From: Chloroflexota bacterium
Lineage (GTDB): Bacteria; Chloroflexota; Limnocylindria; Limnocylindrales; CSP1-4
NCBI GenBank assembly: GCA_003169735.1
Contig: PNAP01000042.1
Location: 41,362-105,361 of the forward strand
Length of the DNA stretch: 64,000 nt
Direction of reading: 5' to 3'
Shown here: piece by piece, positions 53,840 to 64,000 of the stretch
How the letters are laid out: each line of letters opens with the position of its first letter
Position numbering within the stretch: position 1 is the first letter of the stretch
Translations under genes and position numbers: made by a program
Notes under the pieces: model-generated
Told to the model about the DNA's origin: nothing
Seen by the model: only the letters and a program-made list of their open reading frames with translations
The model's database searches: none

Positions 53840-56104
53840 ATGACCGACACACCCGCCATCCAGCGGGCGACCGACCTGACCGGCATCCTCCTGCTCAAGC
53901 ACGACAGCCTGTTCGTGCTGAGCGATTCCTTCGGCGACCTCCATCCCGATTCCCGCGGGCTCGGGCTGTATTCGGGCGACACGCGCTTCCTGTCGCACTA
54001 CGAGATGCGCCTCAACGGCACGCGTCCGGTCGTGCTGCGCGCGGGTACGGGCGCGAGCTACACCAGCACCATCCAGCTGACCAACCCGGACTTCCTGCGC
54101 GACCCGCGCGACAAACAGGATGTCGAGGTCGTCCTGCGCCGTCAGTCGCTGAGCCTGGTGCGCGAACGCGTCCTGTCGGATCGGTTCGTGGAGCAGATCC
54201 GCATCGATAACTACACCACGCACCCCGAGCGGACATGCCTGACCCTCCGCCTCGACGCCGACTTCGCCGACATCTTCGAGGTCCGCGGCGTCGTCCGCGA
54301 AGCACGTGGCCGCCGTCAGCCCACCCACCTCCAGGACGATGGCGTGGTCTTCCGTTACGAAGGCCTCGACCATCTCGTCCGCCAGACGCGGTTGCGCTTC
54401 TCGGAAGCGTTCCGCGCCCTGCCGGCGTCGATGACGCCAGAGGAGGCGGACGACGTGAGCCGCACGCATGGCTCGTGGCCGATGCTCCCGGCCGAGGACG
54501 CGGGGACCGGCGGCATGCTGCTCGCTTTCGAGTGGGAACTCGCCGCCGGGGCGGATCGCGTGCTGGAGATCCAGGTCACGACCGACGTTCTCCCCGCCGA
54601 GTCGGGCCGCGGCGGGCGCCGCGCCGCCCCCTCGCCGCGGCCGCTGCCCGGTGAGGAAGCCGAGGCGGTCCACCGCGCGTGGTACAGCAGCTCCGCGTCC
54701 GTCACCACGACCCACGTCTTCGCCGACCGTGCCTTCCGGCGGGCCATCGCCGATCTGCGGCTGCTCGTCAACAGTGGCCCCGGCGAAGGCGAGCGCTACA
54801 TCGCTGCGGGCGTGCCGTGGTTCAGCTGCCTGTTCGGGCGCGATTCGATCATCACCGCGCTCCAGGTGCTCTCGATCAGGCCGCAGGTGGCACGCGAGAC
54901 GCTGGCCATCCTGGCCCGGCTCCAGGCGACGACGACCGACGAGTGGCGTGACGCTCAGCCGGGCAAGATCCTCCATGAACTGCGCAGCGGCGAGCTCTCG
55001 AGCGCCGGCGAGATCCCCCACACGCCCTACTACGGCTCGGTCGATTCGACACCGCTGTGGCTCATCCTGCTGGGCGAGTACGAGCGCTGGACGGCCGATC
55101 GCGAACTCGTCGACCGGCTCTGGCCGAATGCTCTCGCCGCGCTCGATTGGATCGATACGTCGGGCGATCTCGACGGCGATGGCTTCGTCGAGTACGAGCG
55201 GCGGTCGCCGCGCGGCCTGCTCAACCAGGGCTGGAAGGATTCGTCCGACGCGAATCGCTTCCGCGACGGGTCGCTGGCCCGTGCGCCGCTGGCGCTGGTC
55301 GAGGTCCAAGCCTACGTCTACCGCGCTCGACTCGAGATGGCGCGCCTTTTCCGGATGCGCGGCGAGGTCGCGGCCGCGGAAGGCCAGGAGGCGGCCGCGG
55401 CAGCGTTGGCGGAGCACTTCGAGGCGGCGTTCTGGATGGAGGAGGCAGGCACCTACGCGATGGCCCTCGATGCCGACAAGCGGCAGGTCGATGCCATCGC
55501 CTCCAACGCCGGGCACGTCCTGTGGTGCGGCATCGCGTCGCCCGAGCGGGCACGTGCCGTTGCCGCCTCGCTGCTCGGCCCGGGGATGTGGAGCGGCTGG
55601 GGGATCAGGACGCTGTCAGCCGAGATGGCCGGCTACAACCCCATCGGCTATCACATCGGCACGGTCTGGCCGCACGACAATGCCATCGCCGCGGCCGGGA
55701 TGTTGCGCTACGGGTTCCGTGCCGACGCCGCGCGCGTGGCGGCGGCCATGCTCGAGGCGACGGTCTACTTCCGCGATTCGCGTCTGCCCGAGCTGTTCTG
55801 CGGGTTCGACCGCGCCCGTTCGCCGTTCCCGGTGCCGTATCCGGTGGCGTGCTCGCCGCAGGCGTGGGCGGCCGGTTCGCTTTACCAGCTGCTGGCCGCC
55901 ATGCTCGGCCTGGAACCGGACGCTGCTCGCCGCCAGCTCGTCCTGCACGCGCCGCTGCTGCCCGACTGGCTGCCCGACCTGCGCCTCGAGAACCTGCGCG
56001 TGGGTGATGCCGTTGTCGACCTGCTCGTTCGACGCACCGATGGTTCGGCTGGCGTGGAGGTGCTGCGCCGGGTCGGTGATGTCTCGGTCGTCGTCCGACT
56101 GTGA
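53840..56104 (+). CDS. Amylo-alpha-1,6-glucosidase / glycogen debranching-like enzyme
   Basis: GDE_N-type start (LFVLSDSFGDLHPDSRGLGLYSGDTRFLSHYEMRLNG) and GH-type (alpha/alpha)6 region (AAGVPWFSCLFGRDSIITALQVL). Confidence 0.88.
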   Translation: MTDTPAIQRATDLTGILLLKHDSLFVLSDSFGDLHPDSRGLGLYSGDTRFLSHYEMRLNGTRPVVLRAGTGASYTSTIQLTNPDFLRDPRDKQDVEVVLRRQSLSLVRERVLSDRFVEQIRIDNYTTHPERTCLTLRLDADFADIFEVRGVVREARGRRQPTHLQDDGVVFRYEGLDHLVRQTRLRFSEAFRALPASMTPEEADDVSRTHGSWPMLPAEDAGTGGMLLAFEWELAAGADRVLEIQVTTDVLPAESGRGGRRAAPSPRPLPGEEAEAVHRAWYSSSASVTTTHVFADRAFRRAIADLRLLVNSGPGEGERYIAAGVPWFSCLFGRDSIITALQVLSIRPQVARETLAILARLQATTTDEWRDAQPGKILHELRSGELSSAGEIPHTPYYGSVDSTPLWLILLGEYERWTADRELVDRLWPNALAALDWIDTSGDLDGDGFVEYERRSPRGLLNQGWKDSSDANRFRDGSLARAPLALVEVQAYVYRARLEMARLFRMRGEVAAAEGQEAAAAALAEHFEAAFWMEEAGTYAMALDADKRQVDAIASNAGHVLWCGIASPERARAVAASLLGPGMWSGWGIRTLSAEMAGYNPIGYHIGTVWPHDNAIAAAGMLRYGFRADAARVAAAMLEATVYFRDSRLPELFCGFDRARSPFPVPYPVACSPQAWAAGSLYQLLAAMLGLEPDAARRQLVLHAPLLPDWLPDLRLENLRVGDAVVDLLVRRTDGSAGVEVLRRVGDVSVVVRL

Positions 56105-57024
56105 GCGTAGACGGCGCCGAGTCGGGGACCGTTGGCTCACTGCTGCGTCGCGGCTCGGGCGCACTGGTCGATGCAGGATCGGAGAGCCCGCGCCTGGACG
56201 CCGAGCTCCTGATGGCGGCCGCATTGGGCGTCGATCGGACGACGGTGATGGCCCATCCCGAGGCGCGACCCGGGACGGCCCAGCTGGCGGCCTACGACGC
56301 GGCCATCGTGCGCCGAGCGGCTGGCGAGCCCGTCGCGTACATCCGCGGCATCAAGGAGTTCCACGGCGTCGCGTTGAGCGTCGACCGGCGCGCGCTCATC
56401 CCGCGGCCGGAGACGGAACTGCTGGTCGATCTGGCCGAGACCGAGGTGAGGGCCGCGCTCAGCGCATCTCCACGACCGGCTGGCACGCCACCCTTCCTGA
56501 TCTGGGACGTTGGCACGGGCAGCGGCGCCATCGCCATCGCGCTCGCCCTCGACCTGCGGCGGCGTGGCTACGGCGCGGCGATCTCGCTGCTGGCGACCGA
56601 TGTCTCGCCCGATGCGCTGGCGCTGGCCGTCGAGAACGCGGTCGGCCACGGCGTCGCGGACGTCATAAGGTTCGCGCCGGGTGACCTGCTCGAGACGGCC
56701 GAGCGCCCGGCCGCGGTCGACCTGATCGTCGCCAACCTGCCCTACATCCCGAGCGCCGTGGTTCCGACCCTGCCGGTGGCTGCCAGTTTCGAGCCGACGA
56801 TGGCACTCGACGGCGGGGCGGATGGGCTCGATCTGGTGCGGCGGCTGCTCAGCGACCTTGACGGCGTGGTCGCGCCGAACGGCGGCGCGCTGCTCGAGAT
56901 CGGCGCCGACCAGTCGGACGCTGTGCTCGCCGCGGCCGCCGCGGCGTTGCCGGATTGGCGATCCTCTGTTCACCTCGACCTCGCCGACCGACCGCGGGTG
57001 CTGCAGCTCCAGCGAGCCGCCTGA
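56101..57024 (+). CDS. prmC: Peptide chain release factor N5-glutamine methyltransferase
   Basis: VAYIRGIKEFHGVALSVDRRALIPRPETELLVD...VANLPYIP. Confidence 0.94.
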   Translation: MSVDGAESGTVGSLLRRGSGALVDAGSESPRLDAELLMAAALGVDRTTVMAHPEARPGTAQLAAYDAAIVRRAAGEPVAYIRGIKEFHGVALSVDRRALIPRPETELLVDLAETEVRAALSASPRPAGTPPFLIWDVGTGSGAIAIALALDLRRRGYGAAISLLATDVSPDALALAVENAVGHGVADVIRFAPGDLLETAERPAAVDLIVANLPYIPSAVVPTLPVAASFEPTMALDGGADGLDLVRRLLSDLDGVVAPNGGALLEIGADQSDAVLAAAAAALPDWRSSVHLDLADRPRVLQLQRAA

Positions 57025-57025
57025 G

Positions 57026-57673
57026 ATGGCCGCCCTCGGCGTCGACGAGCCGCCGATCCTGCGCGCCGCGGATCCGGCCTCGATCGATGCTGCCATCGAG
57101 GCGCTCTGGGCGGGCGGCATCGTCGGCGTCCCGACCGAGACGGTCTACGGCATCGCCGTCGTGCCGTCTCTCGAGAACCTGCGCCAGCTGCTCATCGCCA
57201 AGCAACGCCCGACCGAGAAGGGCATCGCCCTGATGGTCGACTCGCTGGCCCAGGTCGAGGCGCTGGCGGACGTGCCGCCAGCCGCTCGGCGCCTGGCCGA
57301 ACGCCTCTGGCCCGGTCCGCTGACGTTGGTGCTCGCGCCCCTCGTCGACACCGTGGTCGAACTGCCCGGGCCGCTCTTCGGCGCCACCGGCGATCTCGGC
57401 TTCCGCCTGCCCGACCACGCCGTCCCGCGGCACCTCGCAGCGCGGCTCGGGCCCATCGCGGTCACCTCGGCCAATCTCAGCGGCCAGCCCGACTCGCTGA
57501 CCGTCTCGGAGCTGATCGCCGCCATCGGTGGTTCGCTCGCCCTCGTCCTCGACGACGGCCCGGTCCGCGGCGGCGTCCCGTCCACGGTCGTCGCCATCCG
57601 ACGCGGCGAGCAGCCACGCATCCTGCGACACGGTGCGCTGGCGGACGACGCCATCCTGGGCGCGCTCCGCTGA
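57026..57673 (+). CDS. tsaC: L-threonylcarbamoyladenylate synthase (Sua5/YciO/YrdC)
   Basis: [19 protein letters not shown]...[13 protein letters not shown]...[10 protein letters not shown]...TSANLSGQP. Confidence 0.92.
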   Translation: MAALGVDEPPILRAADPASIDAAIEALWAGGIVGVPTETVYGIAVVPSLENLRQLLIAKQRPTEKGIALMVDSLAQVEALADVPPAARRLAERLWPGPLTLVLAPLVDTVVELPGPLFGATGDLGFRLPDHAVPRHLAARLGPIAVTSANLSGQPDSLTVSELIAAIGGSLALVLDDGPVRGGVPSTVVAIRRGEQPRILRHGALADDAILGALR

Positions 57674-57749
57674 GCGGCAGCAGGCGCTCGCGACCCGGTC
57701 GCGCGTACACTGCTGGCCAGCGCGCGAGCCAGCACGAGGAGACGCCGGG

Positions 57750-59030
57750 ATGACCGTCACCGCTCGGCCAGGGGTCGGCTGGTCGTCCATCGCCGAAGTG
57801 GACCCCGAGGTCTGGACGGCGATGGTCGACGAACGCGACCGGCAGCGGCAGAAGATCGAGCTCATCGCCAGCGAGAACTACACCTTCGCCGCGGTCATGG
57901 AAGCCCAGGGCTCGTGGCTCACCAACAAGTACGCCGAGGGCCAGCCCGGACGCCGCTACTACGGTGGCTGCGACTACGTCGACATCATCGAGCTGCTGGC
58001 CGAGGAACGCGCCCTCGCCCTCTTCCCCGGCTCGGAGTTCGTCAATGTGCAGCCGCACTCCGGCGCCCAGGCGAACATGGCCGCGTACCTCTCGGCGCTC
58101 GAGATCGGCGACAGGATCCTGGGCATGAACCTCGCCCACGGCGGCCATCTCACGCACGGCTCGCCGGTCAACTTCAGCGGCAAGTGGTTCGAGGTCCACG
58201 CCTACGGCGTGCGCGAGGACGACCAGCGCATCGATTACGACGCGCTCGAGCGGCAGGCGCGGGAGGTCCGCCCGAAGATGATCGTGGGCGGCGCCAGCGC
58301 CTACCCGCGCATCATCGATTTCGAGCGCATGGCGGGCATCGCTCACAGCGTGGACGCGCTGCTCCTGGTGGATATGGCACATGTCGCCGGCCTCGTCGCG
58401 GCGGGCGTCCACCCGAGCCCCTTTCCGCACGCCGACATCGTCACGACGACGACACACAAGACGCTGCGCGGCCCGCGCGGGGGCCTTGTCTTCGGCCGTG
58501 CCGAGATGGGCAAGGCCATCGACAAGACGGTCTTCCCGGGCATCCAAGGCGGTCCGCTCATGCATGTCATCGCGGCCAAGGCCGTCGCCCTCCACCTGGC
58601 CGCGACCGACGAGTTCCGCACCTACCAGCATCAGACCGTGGAGAACGCACGGATCCTTGCCGAGACGCTCGTCGACCTCGGACCGCGCGTCGTCTCGGGC
58701 GGCACGGACAACCACCTCGTGCTGATGGATGTGACGCCGCTCGGCGTGACCGGCAAGGAGGCCGAGGCGCTCCTCGATGCCATCGGCATCACTGCCAACA
58801 AGAACGCGATCCCATTCGATCCGCTGCCACCGAATACCGCCTCGGGCATCCGGCTGGGGACGCCGGCAACGACCACCCGAGGATTCGGGCCGGACGAGAT
58901 GCGACGCATCGGCCGGCTGATCGTCGAGGCGATCACCCTGCGCGACGACCCGGCCGCGGTCGCGCGCATGGCGGCCGAGGTCCGCGAGATCTGTGCGGCG
59001 TTCCCCGTGCCCGGTCTGCCCGAGGCGTGA
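57750..59030 (+). CDS. glyA: Serine hydroxymethyltransferase
   Basis: [57 protein letters not shown]. Confidence 0.97.
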   Translation: MTVTARPGVGWSSIAEVDPEVWTAMVDERDRQRQKIELIASENYTFAAVMEAQGSWLTNKYAEGQPGRRYYGGCDYVDIIELLAEERALALFPGSEFVNVQPHSGAQANMAAYLSALEIGDRILGMNLAHGGHLTHGSPVNFSGKWFEVHAYGVREDDQRIDYDALERQAREVRPKMIVGGASAYPRIIDFERMAGIAHSVDALLLVDMAHVAGLVAAGVHPSPFPHADIVTTTTHKTLRGPRGGLVFGRAEMGKAIDKTVFPGIQGGPLMHVIAAKAVALHLAATDEFRTYQHQTVENARILAETLVDLGPRVVSGGTDNHLVLMDVTPLGVTGKEAEALLDAIGITANKNAIPFDPLPPNTASGIRLGTPATTTRGFGPDEMRRIGRLIVEAITLRDDPAAVARMAAEVREICAAFPVPGLPEA

Positions 59031-60220
59031 CGCCAGCTGCCCCGGCGGCCTACGACTCGTCAACGGCTCTGCCGTTCATCATCGCCGCGCTGGTCGCGGC
59101 CATGGCGCTCAGCTTCCTGCTCACACCGGTGGCCATCCGGATCGCGCGCCGGGTCGGTGCCATCGACGAACCGGATGAGGGGCGGCGCGTCCATCGCCAG
59201 CCCGTGCCGCGCGGCGGCGGCCTGGCCGTCGTGACGGCGTTCGTCGGCGTGGGTATCGCCGCGTTCCTCATCAACGATCAGGTCAACGCGATCGCGGTGC
59301 CGAACCTGCCGGCCAGCCTGATCCAGCCGTGGCAACTCGCGGCGCTGTTCGGCGGCTGCTTGCTGGCGGCCGGCTTCGGCCTGCTCGACGACCGCTACCA
59401 GCTGCTGGCACGGTGGCAGTTGCTGGTGCAGCTCGGTCTCGCGGGCATCGCGGTGTTCGCCGGCATCTTCATCGGCGGCTTCAGCAACAGCATCGACAAT
59501 CCCGTCCCGTTCCTCGTCAGCGGTGATTCGTTCCAGATCGGCGGCGTGGTCGCCGTCGTCCTGTCCATCGTCTGGATCGTCGGGATGATCAACAGCGTCA
59601 ACTTCATCGATGGGCTTGACGGGCTATCGACCGGCGTTGCGCTCATCGCGGTGGCCACGCTGGCCTATCTGTCGTTCGAGACGGGGTCCAAGACGCCCCA
59701 GCCATTCGTTGCGCTTCTCTGCGCTGTGCTGGCGGGCGCGCTGGCCGGGTTCCTGCCCTGGAACTTCCACCCGGCCAAGGTGTTCATCGGCACGACCGGC
59801 GTCTACGCGGTCGGATTCGCGCTGGCGGTCCTCTCGATCCTTGGCGCAGCCAAGGTAGCGGTGGCGATGCTCGTGCTCGGCGTGCCCATCATCGACACGT
59901 TCTGGATCATCATCCGCCGCCTCTCGGCGAAACAGTCGCCGTTCACCCCGGATCGCGGCCACTTCCACCACCGGTTGCTCGACCTCGGGCTCACCCACCG
60001 CAGCGCGGTGCTCGTCATCTATGCCATCTGCGCGGTGCTCGCCGTACTGAGCGTGGTCCTCTCGAGCACGGCGTCGCTCTATGCGTTCGCCGGTATCGTC
60101 GTTGGTGGGGGATTGGTGCTGCAGCTCATGACGCGACGGTCACGCGAGGCGCTCGATGCGCGGAGCTACGACTCGGACGCACCCTCGGACGAGCCGCTCG
60201 GCGAGCCCCCCGCGACATGA
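59027..60220 (+). CDS. MraY/WecA-family undecaprenyl-phosphate glycosyl-1-phosphate transferase
   Basis: GTG start; [58 protein letters not shown]. Confidence 0.9.
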   Translation: MTPAAPAAYDSSTALPFIIAALVAAMALSFLLTPVAIRIARRVGAIDEPDEGRRVHRQPVPRGGGLAVVTAFVGVGIAAFLINDQVNAIAVPNLPASLIQPWQLAALFGGCLLAAGFGLLDDRYQLLARWQLLVQLGLAGIAVFAGIFIGGFSNSIDNPVPFLVSGDSFQIGGVVAVVLSIVWIVGMINSVNFIDGLDGLSTGVALIAVATLAYLSFETGSKTPQPFVALLCAVLAGALAGFLPWNFHPAKVFIGTTGVYAVGFALAVLSILGAAKVAVAMLVLGVPIIDTFWIIIRRLSAKQSPFTPDRGHFHHRLLDLGLTHRSAVLVIYAICAVLAVLSVVLSSTASLYAFAGIVVGGGLVLQLMTRRSREALDARSYDSDAPSDEPLGEPPAT

Positions 60221-60290
60221 CCGACCATCTCGGCCGACCCGGGAGCGGGTGGCTCGCCTGCTATACTCCGGGCGCGTTACCGGGTCGGAA

Positions 60291-60515
60291 GTGAACGGCT
60301 TGGGCAGGGGGAGTGCCTATCTCGCCCTGTTCTCGGAGATCGGCTTCGTCCTCTTCGTGACCACCATGGGGGGAGCGCTGGCCGGCCACTGGTTGGACGA
60401 ACAGCTTCGGACGAACCCACTTTTCGTCCTGCTCGGCTTCCTCGGCGGCGCCGGGATGGGAGCGCTGGCGGACTACCGCCTCATCACCAGGTTCCTTACG
60501 AAACTCGAAGACTGA
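60291..60515 (+). CDS. AtpZ/AtpI-like small membrane protein
   Basis: Two TM helices, first in atp operon: LALFSEIGFVLFVTTMGGALAGHWLDEQLRTNPLFVLLGFLGGAGMGALADYRLI. Confidence 0.8.
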   Translation: MNGLGRGSAYLALFSEIGFVLFVTTMGGALAGHWLDEQLRTNPLFVLLGFLGGAGMGALADYRLITRFLTKLED

Positions 60516-60558
60516 TGCGGGCGCGGCTGAAAGGCCGCGCTCCCGTGATGGAGCGAGC

Positions 60559-61581
60559 GTGTCGAGCGATCTGCCCCCGACAGGAACACCGGCCAAGCCG
60601 CACCGCTTGAGCTTCGGACGCCTGCTCGTCCTTCTCGCCATCGTCGTCATCGTCATCGATGCCGTCGCGTTCGCGTTCTTCCCGCCCTTCGACCCGGGCC
60701 AGCCCACGGGCGCGGCATGCCCGTTCCCGGTCTGCTACATCAACGGCACGCTCGAACTCCCGCCGCCGCACGTCGTGTTCGACCTGACACCGGCCGAGCC
60801 CGCGTCGAGCGGCCTCGTCATCACCGCCCACCCGAGCATCACTTCGACGCTCCTCACCATCTGGATCGTGGCCGGCCTGCTGCTCGCGGCCATCATCGTC
60901 ATGACCCGCGGCGGGGCCGGCGTCCCCGGCCGTCTCCAGAACGTGGCCGAGTGGGCGTACGAATCGCTCGAGTCGTTCGGGACATCGCTCGGCGGACCGG
61001 CCGCCAAACGCTATGTCCCGTTATTCGCGTCCTTCTTCCTGCTCATCCTGTTCTGCAACTGGAGCGGCCTCGTGCCACCCGTCAGCAGGGTCGATTTCCT
61101 GCGCGCCCCGACGAGCGACGTCAACGCGACCATCGGGCTGGCCCTGGTGGCGTTCTTCATCATCGAGTTCGAGGGCTTCCGCCGGCTCGGCGTGCGCGGC
61201 TATCTCGGCAAGTTCTTCCCGTTCTACGAGTTCAAAAAAGGAGTTGGCGCCGGCGTCATCGCCGTCTTCGTCGGGCTCATCGAGCTGATGCTCGAGTTCG
61301 TGAAGCCGCTCACCCTGTCGATGCGCCTCTTCGGCAACATCTACGGTGGCGAGGTCGCATTGGGCGTGATGACCTCGCTCACGCTGGTCGTACTGCCCGT
61401 GGCGCTGCTCGGCCTCGAGTTCATGCTCAACTTCATCCAGGCACTCATCTTCAGCGTGCTGACGCTGATGTTCATCGTGCTGGCCATCGAAAGCCACGAT
61501 CACGAAGAGGGCGAGATGGGCCACGAGGCCATGGAATCGCTCGAGGGCAAGTCCGGGCCGATCCCGGCCGGAGCCCACTAG
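60559..61581 (+). CDS. atpB: ATP synthase F0 subunit a
   Basis: Multi-TM; LTLSMRLFGNIYGGEVALGVM. Confidence 0.95.
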   Translation: MSSDLPPTGTPAKPHRLSFGRLLVLLAIVVIVIDAVAFAFFPPFDPGQPTGAACPFPVCYINGTLELPPPHVVFDLTPAEPASSGLVITAHPSITSTLLTIWIVAGLLLAAIIVMTRGGAGVPGRLQNVAEWAYESLESFGTSLGGPAAKRYVPLFASFFLLILFCNWSGLVPPVSRVDFLRAPTSDVNATIGLALVAFFIIEFEGFRRLGVRGYLGKFFPFYEFKKGVGAGVIAVFVGLIELMLEFVKPLTLSMRLFGNIYGGEVALGVMTSLTLVVLPVALLGLEFMLNFIQALIFSVLTLMFIVLAIESHDHEEGEMGHEAMESLEGKSGPIPAGAH

Positions 61582-61638
61582 CCACCAGCAGGGTCCAATC
61601 AGACCTGGGGCACCCGTCCCGGGGGTAGGAGGAACGCA

Positions 61639-61857
61639 ATGGAACACATCGGCGCAGGCCTGGCGGCCATCGGGGTCATCGGGCCCGGCATCGGCATCGG
61701 CATCCTCGGCGGTCTCGCCACCGGTGCCATCGGGCGCAATCCGGATGCCGCGAGCCAGATCCGTGGTCTTGCCATCATTCTTGCGGCCTTCGCCGAAGGC
61801 CTCGGCGTGCTTGCCATCGTGGTCGGCCTGCTGTCCATCTTCATCACCGGCAGCTGA
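61639..61857 (+). CDS. atpE: ATP synthase F0 subunit c
   Basis: GAGLAAIGVIGPGIGIGILGGLATGAIGRNPDAASQIRGLAIILAAFAEGLGVLAIVVGLL. Confidence 0.96.
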   Translation: MEHIGAGLAAIGVIGPGIGIGILGGLATGAIGRNPDAASQIRGLAIILAAFAEGLGVLAIVVGLLSIFITGS

Positions 61858-61882
61858 GCGCGGCTGACGCGGGAGACGCGCC

Positions 61883-62389
61883 ATGGTCATCAACGTCTTC
61901 TGGATCCTCCTGTTCGCCTCGACGTTCATCGTCTTCGCGACGCTGGCGTGGTACTTCGGATTCCGCGGCCTCACCGCCAACCTCGAAGCGCGACGCGCCC
62001 GGATCGAGCAGGGCCTCAAGGATGCCGACTCCGCGAGGCGTGACCGGGACGCGGCTGCCGACCAGCGCCAGGTGATCCTGGCCGAGGCGCGCAAGGAGGC
62101 GAACGACATCCTGGCGCGCTCGCAGAAGATGTCGGACGAAGCCCGCGAGCAGGGCCTCGCTGAGACGCGTGCCGAGATCGAGCGACTCCGCCAGCAAGCG
62201 GTCGCCGAGATCGACGGCGAGCGCCAGCGCGCCCTGGCCGATGTTCGCTCGCAGGTCGCCGAACTCGCCCTCCAGGCGGCCGGCAAGGTCGTCGGCGAAA
62301 CGATGACCGGCCCGCGCGAGCGGCGCCTCGTCGACGAGTTCCTCGCCCAGGTGAGCGCGGTCCCTCCGTCGGGGAGTGGCACCAACTGA
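61883..62389 (+). CDS. atpF: ATP synthase F0 subunit b
   Basis: Single N-terminal TM then charged coiled coil; between c and delta. Confidence 0.94.
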   Translation: MVINVFWILLFASTFIVFATLAWYFGFRGLTANLEARRARIEQGLKDADSARRDRDAAADQRQVILAEARKEANDILARSQKMSDEAREQGLAETRAEIERLRQQAVAEIDGERQRALADVRSQVAELALQAAGKVVGETMTGPRERRLVDEFLAQVSAVPPSGSGTN

Positions 62390-62405
62390 TGACGGGCAGC
62401 GACTG

Positions 62406-62951
62406 ATGGCCCGCGTCCGCAGCACGGCACGTCGTTATGCCGAGGCCGCCTTCAGCGTGGCCGAACGCGACGATACCGTCGAGGCGTGGCTCAGGGATCT
62501 CGCCACGGCGAGCGATCACCTTGGCCGTGACGACGTGCTGCGCGTACTCGGCAACCCGGCCGTCCCGTACCGTGACCGAGCCGATGTGATCGAACGGATC
62601 CTCGCCGGCCGCGTCGCCAAGCCCACCCAGAACCTCATCCTGCTGCTCCTCCAGCGCGGCCGCATCGAGGATCTCGCCGACGTCCTGCGCGAGTTCCAGC
62701 GCCTCTACGACCGCCGCGAGGGCATCACCGCCGCGACCGTCACGAGCGCCGCGCCACTCGACCAGGCCGAGCAGGCGGCGCTGCTGGCGAACCTGACCCG
62801 GATGACCGGCCAGCGCGTCGAACTGACCTACGCCATCGACCCGTCCATCCTCGGTGGAGTCGTCGTCCGACTGGGCGATCGACTCATCGACGGAAGCGTC
62901 CTCGGACGCCTCGAACGCCTGCGCAGCCGGCTCGCGGCCGGCGCTCTCTAG
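62406..62951 (+). CDS. atpH: ATP synthase F1 subunit delta
   Basis: [20 protein letters not shown]...; position upstream of atpA. Confidence 0.94.
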   Translation: MARVRSTARRYAEAAFSVAERDDTVEAWLRDLATASDHLGRDDVLRVLGNPAVPYRDRADVIERILAGRVAKPTQNLILLLLQRGRIEDLADVLREFQRLYDRREGITAATVTSAAPLDQAEQAALLANLTRMTGQRVELTYAIDPSILGGVVVRLGDRLIDGSVLGRLERLRSRLAAGAL

Positions 62952-62991
62952 CCGCTGCCAGCCGCCGCATCACGACAAGGGGATCCGTTTC

Positions 62992-64000
<1,009 letters not shown>

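Overview
High-GC bacterial chromosome segment; gene content suggests Chloroflexota (inference). It covers the replication-origin neighbourhood: rpmH-rnpA-yidD-yidC-jag on +, and dnaA-dnaN-recF-DUF721 on -. Also present are ssrA/smpB, ftsEX, prfB with a programmed +1 frameshift, secA, prs, gyrA, gyrB, parAB with a parS-like site, mreD/PBP2/rodA, rplU-rpmA-rpmE, prfA, prmC, tsaC, glyA, a WecA/MraY-like transferase, and the start of an atp operon running off the 3' edge. Most of the window is ordinary housekeeping sequence. The main exception is a discrete ~3.75-kb element at 46443-50187. It has 21-bp perfect terminal inverted repeats and an 8-bp direct target duplication (TCGGTGCC). It carries an IS1-like DDE transposase, a small basic ORF, a tRNA-like gene with an abnormal anticodon loop, and a two-gene restriction-modification module (SPPY-type methyltransferase plus SfiI-like endonuclease). 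The element appears to be a self-contained R-M transposon inserted just upstream of rplU. Other items worth a second look are a structured leader before smpB, a free-standing LAGLIDADG-like protein beside parS, a Cys-rich protein before prfB, a transposase promoter embedded in a long dyad, and a yidC lacking a canonical start codon before its signal peptide. All calls are from reading the sequence; no searches were run.
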